Of a DNA stretch of 64,000 nucleotides, positions 22,577 through 30,270 are shown one piece after another; the first letter of the stretch is position 1; every line of letters starts with the position of its first letter. This stretch comes from an uncultured SAR116 cluster alpha proteobacterium. Its GTDB lineage: Bacteria > Pseudomonadota > Alphaproteobacteria > Puniceispirillales > Marisalimonadaceae. Both the position numbers and the translations under genes were made by a program. The notes under the pieces are model-generated. The model had not been told where the DNA came from. It was given only the letters and a program-made list of their open reading frames with translations, and made no database searches. The stretch covers positions 1 through 64,000 of the forward strand of contig CACJOU010000006.1 in assembly GCA_902595145.1 (NCBI GenBank), given 5' to 3'.

Positions 22577-22777
22577 ATGAAATTACATAATGAAGGTTGG
22601 AGTAATAAAAGGATTGTAACTTTCTTAAACTTAAATGGAATTAAGAGAAGAAATAAGAAAGATGATTATAAAGTAAAAGATATTTTTTTGTGTTTACAAA
22701 AGTTAAAGATAAGAGAAAAAAGAAAAAGTAATATAAAATATAAATTAAGAAAATGGGAACTTTGGAGAGAATATTAA
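22577..22777 (+). CDS. R-type recombinase-like HTH ORF (homologous frame extends upstream to about 22430)
   Basis: NPTNQNRLNLIMKLHNEGWSNKRIVTFLNLNGIKRRNKKDDYKVKDIFLCLQKLKIREKRK...LRKWELWREY; same layout as 19145-19494. Confidence 0.5.
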   Translation: MKLHNEGWSNKRIVTFLNLNGIKRRNKKDDYKVKDIFLCLQKLKIREKRKSNIKYKLRKWELWREY

Positions 22778-22780
22778 TTT

Positions 22781-22858
22781 ATGTGGGAAGTTTATAAAAA
22801 ATTTCTAATAATGGTTGGTTTAAGTATCATTTTCGTTTTTATTCTTTATTCGTTATAA
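22781..22858 (+). CDS. Candidate 25-aa TM microprotein
   Basis: MWEVYKKFLIMVGLSIIFVFILYSL*, just upstream of the secreted-protein gene at 22866. Confidence 0.3.
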   Translation: MWEVYKKFLIMVGLSIIFVFILYSL

Positions 22859-22865
22859 ATAAAAA

Positions 22866-23366
22866 ATGAAAAAAATAGTCCTTTTAATTCTAATTTTTGT
22901 TCTTCAATCATTCCCTTTATTATCTGAAGAAAAAAAATTTAGTTATGATCAACATAAAAAAAAACTCATTGAAAAAAAACTTCTATTAAATTCATTTAAA
23001 AAATGTGAAGAGTACATTAATGAAACATCAGTTGAATTGTTTTTGAATTGTAGTGACGGAAATGAATTTTTAGGAAAATCAATAAAATGTGAAAAAAAAG
23101 GACCTACTATTAGAGGTTATCCATTTTACTTTTACTTTGAAAATTCAAAAATATTGAATAGTTATTTTTTATCAAACAAACAAATAAAAAGTAGAAATGT
23201 AAATTATAATGAAAAAAAATCTTATATTGAAATAAGATATATTGGTACTGTTTACAAAGATAAATTAATTTTAATACATACTAAAGGTAGAGAAGAATAC
23301 AAATGTAGTTATTTGTCTTCAATAAAAGAATTAACTAAAGATTTACAGAAGTATATTAAAAAATGA
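22866..23366 (+). CDS. Secreted protein of unknown function
   Basis: Signal peptide MKKIVLLILIFVLQSFPLLSEE; similar layout to the 26496-26999 product. Confidence 0.6.
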   Translation: MKKIVLLILIFVLQSFPLLSEEKKFSYDQHKKKLIEKKLLLNSFKKCEEYINETSVELFLNCSDGNEFLGKSIKCEKKGPTIRGYPFYFYFENSKILNSYFLSNKQIKSRNVNYNEKKSYIEIRYIGTVYKDKLILIHTKGREEYKCSYLSSIKELTKDLQKYIKK

Positions 23367-23379
23367 AATCTGTAGAATT

Positions 23380-23472
23380 ATGAGAAAAGAACTTAAATTA
23401 TTTTATAAAGTTATTAGTATTGAAACTCTGTTTTGGGTTCTACTTATTGTCGGAACTTTATATTTTTTCTAA
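23380..23472 (+). CDS. Candidate 30-aa TM microprotein
   Basis: MRKELKLFYKVISIETLFWVLLIVGTLYFF*; a related sequence follows the secreted-protein gene at 26496-26999. Confidence 0.45.
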   Translation: MRKELKLFYKVISIETLFWVLLIVGTLYFF

Positions 23473-23963
23473 AAATGAATCACATAAGAAAACCTAATCC
23501 AAATAAAAATCAACAATAAAAAAATAACAAAGTAACAACCATACCTAATATACTTTTGAATTTTTTGGAGTAGGAGTAAATTCAACAAAAACTAATTTAT
23601 TATAGGGTTAAGGTACATTGATGGGTTAATATTAAAAAATATATAACCTTTTAATAAAACTAAAAAACTAACAACACACAAAAAAACTTTAAAATCTTTA
23701 CTCATAATATTCATTAACCTCATACTTTAACTTACGTAATATGAAGGTAATTCTAAATTAGATAATTTCAATCTACATCCCACAATTCTTTTGATGTTTT
23801 CAATCTGACTGATAAATCTAATACTTACACTTCTAATATCTTTAATACAGTTATAACAAATAGACACCAATTCTTTATGATGACAGAATTTACATTTTCA
23901 TAAAGAAGAAAAATAAAAAAACCTAATTAAAAGAAGTATAGTATTGTGTTACTTTAAATTCAG

Positions 23964-23981
23964 TCAGTTACTGTGGAATAG
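23964..23981 (+). repeat. glmS tail copy: TCAGTTACTGTGGAATAG = SVTVE*
   Basis: 17/18 identical to native tail 19127-19144, difference synonymous. Confidence 0.85.
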
Positions 23982-24933
23982 TCACATAGGTATGCAAAAT
24001 CCTGACTTCAAAAATATCACTATTTACAGACTTAATAGAAAAACATTCATCATCATTAATCACTTATCACACTTAACCCAAAAGGAATTTTAAAGAAGAT
24101 TTCATTGAATAGGTATGTTAAAATAAATTTATGAAAAAATTAATCTTATATATTTCAATATTATTAATTTCAGTTTTGTATGGTGCTTGTTCAGAAACTT
24201 CCAGTAAAGAAGATAATGTTATCCAAGGACTAATGTATGATTATAAAATAACTGAAAAACAGGTAAAATGTTTGATTAAAGAGACTAAACCCTTAGTTAA
24301 AAAAAACGAATGGAACAAATACGTTGAAATGTGGAATGCCAGAGCAAATGGTCAAGATAAAATGGATAACAATAATATGGAATCTTTAATGAATGTTGGA
24401 ATTGCTATGATAGGTATTGGAGAAAAATGTAATGTTACTTTCTAACTAAGAAATAAAAAAATTGATAAAACGAGTCAAATGAGAAAAACTATTTCAATGA
24501 AAATTTTTTTACAATTTCTACTTCTTAACATTACTAACTATCTGCAGATTAACAAAAATATCTAAAAAATCTATTCGTCTCTTCTTACTATATTAATTAA
24601 GGTTCTATCAAAAATATCTAAATAAAAATCAGAACGAACCTCTGGTACACTCGTTCTAACTTCTCATCTTTCAGTCTTTTTTTCTTCACTATTGAATGAA
24701 CATGATTACCTTTGAACTTCTTCCCACGAACAGATAGATAACCTTTCTTGGTTAACCACTGTGCAATTTGGTTAAGGGTCTCTCCTTTTTTTCTTTGTTC
24801 AGTGATTGTTTCATAAAGAAAGAATTGGTATTCTGAGTATAAAGGTACATTTAGGTGAGGAGTTCTTTGAGTGATAGTAACATAGAAGAAAAAGTCGGTG
24901 TTTAAAAAATCATACCCACAAGTGTTATTCAAA
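23982..24933. mobile_element. Cassette D of the glmS-tail array (small lipoprotein plus L-type HTH pseudogene)
   Basis: Between tail copies at 23964 and 24934. Confidence 0.5.
24131..24445 (+). CDS. Small putative lipoprotein
   Basis: MKKLILYISILLISVLYGACSETSSKED, lipobox-like LYGAC. Confidence 0.55.
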   Translation: MKKLILYISILLISVLYGACSETSSKEDNVIQGLMYDYKITEKQVKCLIKETKPLVKKNEWNKYVEMWNARANGQDKMDNNNMESLMNVGIAMIGIGEKCNVTF

Positions 24934-24959
24934 ACTGTGGAGTAGGTCAGATTGGACAA
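24571..24959 (-). pseudogene. L-type recombinase-like HTH gene, frameshifted near 24645
   Basis: Homologous to 22059-22418; one base missing (CTCTGG-TAC vs CTCTGGATAC); shifted frame restores YPEVRSDFYLDIFDRTLIN. Confidence 0.65.
24934..24945 (+). repeat. glmS tail-like copy (partial): ACTGTGGAGTAG = TVE*
   Basis: Matches ACTGTGGAATAG with one synonymous change; at the junction between L- and R-type ORFs. Confidence 0.55.
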
Positions 24960-24974
24960 TACTTTTCGGATGGA

Positions 24975-25292
24975 GTGTATTCTAACTTCCTCTTTTATGA
25001 GGTTTCAAAGAGGTTCAACCATCTTCTGCCAGAACAAAATCCAACAAGATATTCTCAAAAACAATTAGAGATTTCCAGACTTGTCCAATCACTCCATAAG
25101 GACGGATTAGGTTATAGAAGAATTGCAAGGGTTTTAAATGAGAGAGGTCTTACCATTGAAAATGGACATATTTGAAAACCTAATTATGCTTACTCTGTTA
25201 TAAAGAGATTTAGAGAAAGACAAGAAAGAATTAAATTCAGAAATAAAAAATATGATCGTGTATTTTCAAAAATGTGGGAAGAATATAAATAA
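24975..25292 (+). pseudogene. R-type recombinase-like HTH gene interrupted by in-frame TGA at 25173-25175
   Basis: VYSNFLFYEVSKRFNHLLPEQNPTRYSQKQLEISRLVQSLHKDGLGYRRIARVLNERGLTIENGHI*KPNYAYSVIKRFRERQERIKFRNKKYDRVFSKMWEEYK; TGA aligns with TGG (W) of 19145-19494. Confidence 0.65.
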
Positions 25293-25354
25293 TATTGACT
25301 TGAATAACTTTTCTTCCAAAAATATACGAAAAAAAACAGACAAGAGAAACTAAC

Positions 25355-25963
25355 ATGAATGATTTCAAGGAAAGAGATTTTTTCCATGAGGGAATGAGAC
25401 ACTACCAAGACCTTTTTGATGGACGAAGAACTGCTGAAGCAATAGAAAAAAAAAGAAAACATTATGAATTTTGGGATGATGAAAAAAATCTTATAAAAAA
25501 TTCAAAGTTTTTCTTCATATCAAGTTCTTGGAATGGTTACATAGATTGTAATATTAAGTCAGGTGACCCAGGATTTGTGAAAATAATTGATAAGGGCACT
25601 ATTGAATATCCTGAGTATGATGGAAATTCTATGTACAGAACTGCTGGAAATATTTTTAAAAACCCAAATGTAGGTTTGCTTTTTGTAAATTTTGATAAAG
25701 GAAGTCGTAGAATAAGAATTAACGGTATCGCATCAATACATCATGACCAAAAAACTATAAAAAACCACTTTGGTGCAAAATTTGTCATAAGAATTAAATG
25801 TGAAATTTATCCAAACTGTCCTCGTTATATTCCAAATTTAAATACCAAAAAACCTTCTATTTATATACCGAGGAAAGGACAGGGTGCTCCCCCAGCACCT
25901 GAATGGAAAGAAAGAGATTATATTAAAAACATTCTACCTGAAGGCGACCCTCATAAAAAGTAG
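25355..25963 (+). CDS. Pyridoxamine 5'-phosphate oxidase-family (FMN-binding split barrel) protein
   Basis: FISSSWNGYIDCNIKSGDPGFVKIIDKGTIEYPEYDGNSMYRTAGNIFKNPNVGLLFVNF. Confidence 0.72.
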   Translation: MNDFKERDFFHEGMRHYQDLFDGRRTAEAIEKKRKHYEFWDDEKNLIKNSKFFFISSSWNGYIDCNIKSGDPGFVKIIDKGTIEYPEYDGNSMYRTAGNIFKNPNVGLLFVNFDKGSRRIRINGIASIHHDQKTIKNHFGAKFVIRIKCEIYPNCPRYIPNLNTKKPSIYIPRKGQGAPPAPEWKERDYIKNILPEGDPHKK

Positions 25964-26495
25964 AAATAAACTGAAGTCTTATAGCATCGTATGAGAAATT
26001 AATTTTACTCTAAAACAACAACCAAAAGACAAAGTTACTTTGATAAATTTTAAAAAGATCATAAGATGAACTTATGAGGATTATCTTATTAATATTTAAA
26101 TTGTATTAGTGACTAATATTTACAAGTTGGTAATTAAAATGGAACATATTAAAAATTTCTTAGAAAGGTTTGATTTTTTATATTGTATTGTAATGCAGTT
26201 AATGATTTGTGGTTGGATTGGTAAAATATTAAGTTTTATCAACTTAAAAAAAAACTTTGCAATGAATAATTTTTTACAATGGAGACGTTAGATATTTTTA
26301 TAGCCAATATACACTATTTTACTTTTTTTAAACGTATTCCAAACCAAACATTTATTGACAAACCTTCTGCGCTTTTATGGTTGGCTTTTGCAATGTATAT
26401 TTTGAGGTAGTTAGTAAGTGGCAGAGATTACAAATCGTTAAAATAAAATGTGGTGAAAATTAATCCTTATTTAATAATAACTTTGAGTAGTTGAA

Positions 26496-26999
26496 ATGAA
26501 AAAACTTTTTATGATGACACTAATATTTTTAATTCAGCTTTCCCCATCTTTTGGAAGCGTTGATGGTAAAGGAATTATTTGTAAATGTTTAGACTGTAAA
26601 TTAGATCATTTGGACCCTTCTTCTTATATGCCAAATAATATACCAACAGAAATTGGATTTCATTTTAAAACTAATAAAGTATCAATATATTATATAAGAA
26701 AAATTGGAGATAAAATTAAAGTAGGTGAGAATGTTCAAACAACTCTTCGAAAGAAAAAAAGATTTAGTTATGATAAAAATGAAATTAAATGGACCTATAA
26801 AGATAGTTTAAATATTTACGCTTATTCTCTAGATAGAAAAACATTAATTCTAAGTAAAATGAATATTACCAAAACAGAAAAATTTAACATGAGAAAGTGT
26901 GAGTCATTTAAAGAAATAGAATTCTTCAATAAGATGAACAAATTATCTGACGATTATCAAAAAATTTATGATAAACAAACTAATAAAAATAAAATATAA
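26496..26999 (+). CDS. Secreted protein of unknown function, related in layout to 22866-23366
   Basis: Signal peptide MKKLFMMTLIFLIQLSPSFG; GIICKCLDC...; LNIYAYSLDRKTLIL. Confidence 0.6.
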   Translation: MKKLFMMTLIFLIQLSPSFGSVDGKGIICKCLDCKLDHLDPSSYMPNNIPTEIGFHFKTNKVSIYYIRKIGDKIKVGENVQTTLRKKKRFSYDKNEIKWTYKDSLNIYAYSLDRKTLILSKMNITKTEKFNMRKCESFKEIEFFNKMNKLSDDYQKIYDKQTNKNKI

Positions 27000-27136
27000 A
27001 TGAGAAAAAAGTTTAATTATTTTATAAAATTTTGAGTGTAACTACATTTTTGTGGTTTACATTAATTATAGAAACATTGTTTTTATTTAGAATAAGATTA
27101 TATATTATCAGTAAGTTAACATATAATTGTAAATAA
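27000..27136 (+). pseudogene. Frameshifted homologue of the 23380-23472 TM microprotein
   Basis: MRKKFNYFI + (shift) KILSVTTFLWFTLIIETLFLF vs MRKELKLFYKVISIETLFWVLLIVGTLYFF. Confidence 0.45.
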
Positions 27137-27171
27137 AGTCCTTCACTGAAAATAACAGTTGAGAATTATAT

Positions 27172-28305
27172 TTAAATATCAACAAGATTAATTAAATCAG
27201 GTATATTTTTTTTAAATTTAAAAAAACCTTTCGTAGCATGAGGGAAAGCATTACGATCCCAATCTCTTAAGAAAAAATTATATTGAATATTTAATTGTTT
27301 TAATTTGTCTTTAAATTTTTTAACATTAAAAATTTTATTTCCTACTGTTTCATAGGGTAAGATTAAATTTTTAATTTTTTTCTTAGTTAACCAATCAAAA
27401 ATTTGATTATAGTTTTCAGTAATTTCAAAACTTTTATTATTTTTTATAATATCTTGTAAAATATTATTGTTAAAGTCATTTACCAATTTATTCTCATGTT
27501 TAGTTGAATATACACAGCACTCATAGGTTATTTCCATGTTTTTAAAGATATAATTAAGAGATAAATCATTTCTATTTAAAATGATTCCTAAGTTATCAAA
27601 ATTTTTAAATTCAATTTTGTCAGGCTTAACAAATGGTAATACATAACTATTGTTATGTTCTATATAGTTATAGTTAATCTTTTCTTTAAGTTGGCCAGCA
27701 GGGTTGAATCTACCATTTGTAAAGTAGTTTATATTTTCTGACATCGCTAAATATGGCTTATTAATTGTCTGTAAACCTGCTACCCACCTCCATCCTAAAG
27801 TATTTGACGCAGGACAAAAATCTAATAAATTTTTTCTAAAAAAATCAGCTCCAGATTGCCAGCTATAACCTAAGGTAAAAATCCAAATACTAGCAAACCA
27901 CATTCTAGAGTGATTATGTAAATATCCAGTATCTAATAATTCTTCTTTCCAATAATCAAAGCATTTTATACCTGTTTTTTTTGGCAATGGTTGATGTTGA
28001 CTTGTGTTTAAATATTCATCATAGATCCAAGGATGTGATTCAAGCCAACCTTTCCAATAAGTTCTCCAAAAAATTTCCTCTATAAATTTTTCAATAGTTT
28101 TTAAATTATTATTACTAACTGCAATTTTTAAAACTTCTTCTTCAGTTATAAATCTTGTTCTTAAATAAGGAGAGAGTTTAGAAACATTTTTATGAGGAGG
28201 TCCAAGGTCATAATTCCTTTTTTCTGAATATCTTGGTAGTTCTTTTACAGTAAAATTAATTAGATTTTCAATTAGTTGAGATTTTTTTGTAGGAAACATT
28301 GTCAT
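27172..28305 (-). CDS. Photolyase/cryptochrome-like FAD-binding protein
   Basis: LSPYLRTRFITEEEV, LHNHSRMWFASIWIFTLGYSWQSGADFFRKNLLDFCPASNTLGWRWVAGLQT. Confidence 0.75.
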   Translation of the reverse strand: MTMFPTKKSQLIENLINFTVKELPRYSEKRNYDLGPPHKNVSKLSPYLRTRFITEEEVLKIAVSNNNLKTIEKFIEEIFWRTYWKGWLESHPWIYDEYLNTSQHQPLPKKTGIKCFDYWKEELLDTGYLHNHSRMWFASIWIFTLGYSWQSGADFFRKNLLDFCPASNTLGWRWVAGLQTINKPYLAMSENINYFTNGRFNPAGQLKEKINYNYIEHNNSYVLPFVKPDKIEFKNFDNLGIILNRNDLSLNYIFKNMEITYECCVYSTKHENKLVNDFNNNILQDIIKNNKSFEITENYNQIFDWLTKKKIKNLILPYETVGNKIFNVKKFKDKLKQLNIQYNFFLRDWDRNAFPHATKGFFKFKKNIPDLINLVDI

Positions 28306-28309
28306 TTTA

Positions 28310-28789
28310 TCAAATGTTCTTAACTAAAAAATAAGAAAATATTAAAATAGATGTAACAGATATAGTTAATGATCGTCTTAAAAACAAATACCAAATAGGA
28401 AATTTTAAATACTTAATAATAAACTCATCAACAAATTGAACAATAACAAAGCATAAAGCTAAAATGATTATAGTTATGTTGTGATTGAAAATTAAAATTA
28501 ATCCACTCCACAACGATGGAATAATTGACCAGCATATGATGAATGCTTTAACTTTTTCAGTAATTAAATCCTTACTATCATTGAGAATAATTCCCCAATA
28601 AACAGCACCTAAGAATGTTAAAATAATTGACCCATAATATTTTGGTAAATTAATTACAAAAAATAAATTATCTTTATTTAACAATAGATCAATTAATCCA
28701 AAAAAAAATGGCAACAAACCTAGAATACTAAAAAAAATAATTAGTTTAGAATTACGATTTTTAAAATAAAAATAATTTATAAAATTCAT
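28310..28789 (-). CDS. DUF3429-like integral membrane protein
   Basis: Polytopic; YYGSIILTFLGAVYWGIIL. Confidence 0.55.
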   Translation of the reverse strand: MNFINYFYFKNRNSKLIIFFSILGLLPFFFGLIDLLLNKDNLFFVINLPKYYGSIILTFLGAVYWGIILNDSKDLITEKVKAFIICWSIIPSLWSGLILIFNHNITIIILALCFVIVQFVDEFIIKYLKFPIWYLFLRRSLTISVTSILIFSYFLVKNI

Positions 28790-28871
28790 TTCTGATATAC
28801 TTTTTTTTACAATAAATTTAATTTATTATGTAACATAATATTTTATTTATAGTTTTCAAAAAGTATTTTTT

Positions 28872-29507
28872 ATGAATACATGTAAAGTATGTAAAAGTTA
28901 TAATCTTAAAATTTTTTTAAAATCAGGAAAATCAATTTATTGGGGATGCAAAGTTTGTGGTTCAAAATTTTTAGATCCAAAAAATTACATATCGAATAGT
29001 TATGAGAAAAAACATTATTTAAAACATAATAATTCAATAAATGATCTAAACTACAAAAATTTTCTCTTAAAATTATTTGAACCCTTTAAAGATAAAATTT
29101 CAACTAGTGATATAGGTTTAGATTATGGTTGTGGGTTTGCTCCTGCTTTAGCTAATATATTTAAAAATTATGGGTTTAAAGTAGAATTATATGATCCATT
29201 TTTTTTTCCTAATAAAGACGTTTTATTAAAAAAATATAAGTTTATTACTTGTTCTGAAGTGGTTGAACACTTTTTCAATCCCTATGATGAATTTGATAAA
29301 ATTAATAATCTTCTAGATAATAATTCTTGGTTTGGTGTAATGACTACCTTTCTGCCAAAGGATGACCTTTTTGAAAACTGGTATTATAGAAGAGATCCAA
29401 CACATGTTGTTTTTTATAAAAAAAAAACTTTTAAGTATATTGGGTTTCAAAGAAACTGGCAGGTTTTTTTCCCATCAGAAAATGTAGTTCTTTTTTATAA
29501 AAAATAA
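28872..29507 (+). CDS. Class I SAM-dependent methyltransferase with N-terminal Cys-rich (zinc-ribbon-like) region
   Basis: CKVCKS...WGCKVCGSKFLDP; LDYGCGFAPALANIF; SEVVEHFFNP. Confidence 0.72.
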   Translation: MNTCKVCKSYNLKIFLKSGKSIYWGCKVCGSKFLDPKNYISNSYEKKHYLKHNNSINDLNYKNFLLKLFEPFKDKISTSDIGLDYGCGFAPALANIFKNYGFKVELYDPFFFPNKDVLLKKYKFITCSEVVEHFFNPYDEFDKINNLLDNNSWFGVMTTFLPKDDLFENWYYRRDPTHVVFYKKKTFKYIGFQRNWQVFFPSENVVLFYKK

Positions 29508-29563
29508 TTTAAAATTAAACCGTATGTGTTATTAATATTTATTCAAAATTTACGGTTAGTTTG

Positions 29564-29698
29564 GTGAAAAAATTAAGAATAAAAACCTCTTGTGGTATTG
29601 AAAAATATAACAAATTAAAAATGAATAAAACTGTATTTGGTAAACTTCGTTTTTATTGGTTTAATTTTTTTGCAATTCTAAGAGATTTAAATAAATAA
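29564..29698 (+). CDS. Candidate 44-aa ORF overlapping the next start (TAATG)
   Basis: GTG start; VKKLRIKTSCGIEKYNKLKMNKTVFGKLRFYWFNFFAILRDLNK*. Confidence 0.25.
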   Translation: MKKLRIKTSCGIEKYNKLKMNKTVFGKLRFYWFNFFAILRDLNK

Positions 29699-30270
29699 TG
29701 GAAAAAAAATCAAAAGATGAAAAAACTCTTTTTGATGGTGATGATTTTCTTTTTAAGAGATACTTAAAAGACTGTAATATTTACTTTGAATATGGTGTAG
29801 GTGACTCAACTACTTGGGTGTTGGAAAATACATCATCTAGAATAATATCAGTAGATACAGATAAAAAATGGATTAATAAAATTGATATTTCCAAGAGAAA
29901 AAAAAGTATAGACATACACTGGATTAATCTTGGAGAAATAGAAAGTTGGGGTCGACCTAAAACCTATGAATATAGGAAACATTTTATTGATTATATTAGT
30001 TGTGTGTGGAATTTTAAGCTTAAAGCTGATGTGATTTTAATTGACGGTAGGTTTCGTATAGCTTCTTTTTTGTTTAGTCTGATTAACGCAAAAGAGGATA
30101 GTGTAATAATTTTTGACGACTATATGAACAGACCACACTATCATGTCGTAGAAGAGGTTATAGATGTCTATGAGAATTTTGGTCGCCAAGCAGTGTTTAA
30201 AGTTCCTAAGGTATTTAACAAAGAAATAGCAGAAGATTTATTCAAAAAATTTATATATGTTATGGATTAG
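29698..30270 (+). CDS. Methyltransferase-like Rossmann-fold protein, function unknown
   Basis: YFEYGVGDSTTWVLENTSSRIISVDTDKKW, VILIDGRFR, VIIFDDY. Confidence 0.55.
   Translation: MEKKSKDEKTLFDGDDFLFKRYLKDCNIYFEYGVGDSTTWVLENTSSRIISVDTDKKWINKIDISKRKKSIDIHWINLGEIESWGRPKTYEYRKHFIDYISCVWNFKLKADVILIDGRFRIASFLFSLINAKEDSVIIFDDYMNRPHYHVVEEVIDVYENFGRQAVFKVPKVFNKEIAEDLFKKFIYVMD

Larger units (their letters stand above)
22438..23963. mobile_element. Cassette C of the glmS-tail array
   Basis: Between tail copies at 22423 and 23964; R-type ORF at left end. Confidence 0.5.
24946..27151. mobile_element. Cassette E of the glmS-tail array (distal end uncertain)
   Basis: Starts at tail copy 24934; R-type pseudogene, PNPOx-like and secreted-protein genes; ends before the photolyase-like gene. 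Confidence 0.4.

Noticed and set aside
24975-25292. UGA recoded as tryptophan (TGA where the homologue has TGG)
   Set aside because: TGA terminates core genes such as ilvH and mreC in this window; pseudogene is the simpler explanation
25190-25462. Minus-strand 90-aa ORF
   Set aside because: Low-complexity Ser/Phe/Tyr-rich translation antisense to the R-type pseudogene and the PNPOx gene start
26109-26291. 60-aa plus-strand ORF in cassette E, and a 43-aa ORF at 26279-26410
   Set aside because: No recognisable motif, AT-rich, no homologue in the window; could be remnants but not supportable as genes
19127-27170. Classical Tn7 insertion at attTn7
   Set aside because: No tnsABCDE genes or Tn7 end repeats seen, and junctions lie on the glmS stop codon rather than about 25 bp downstream
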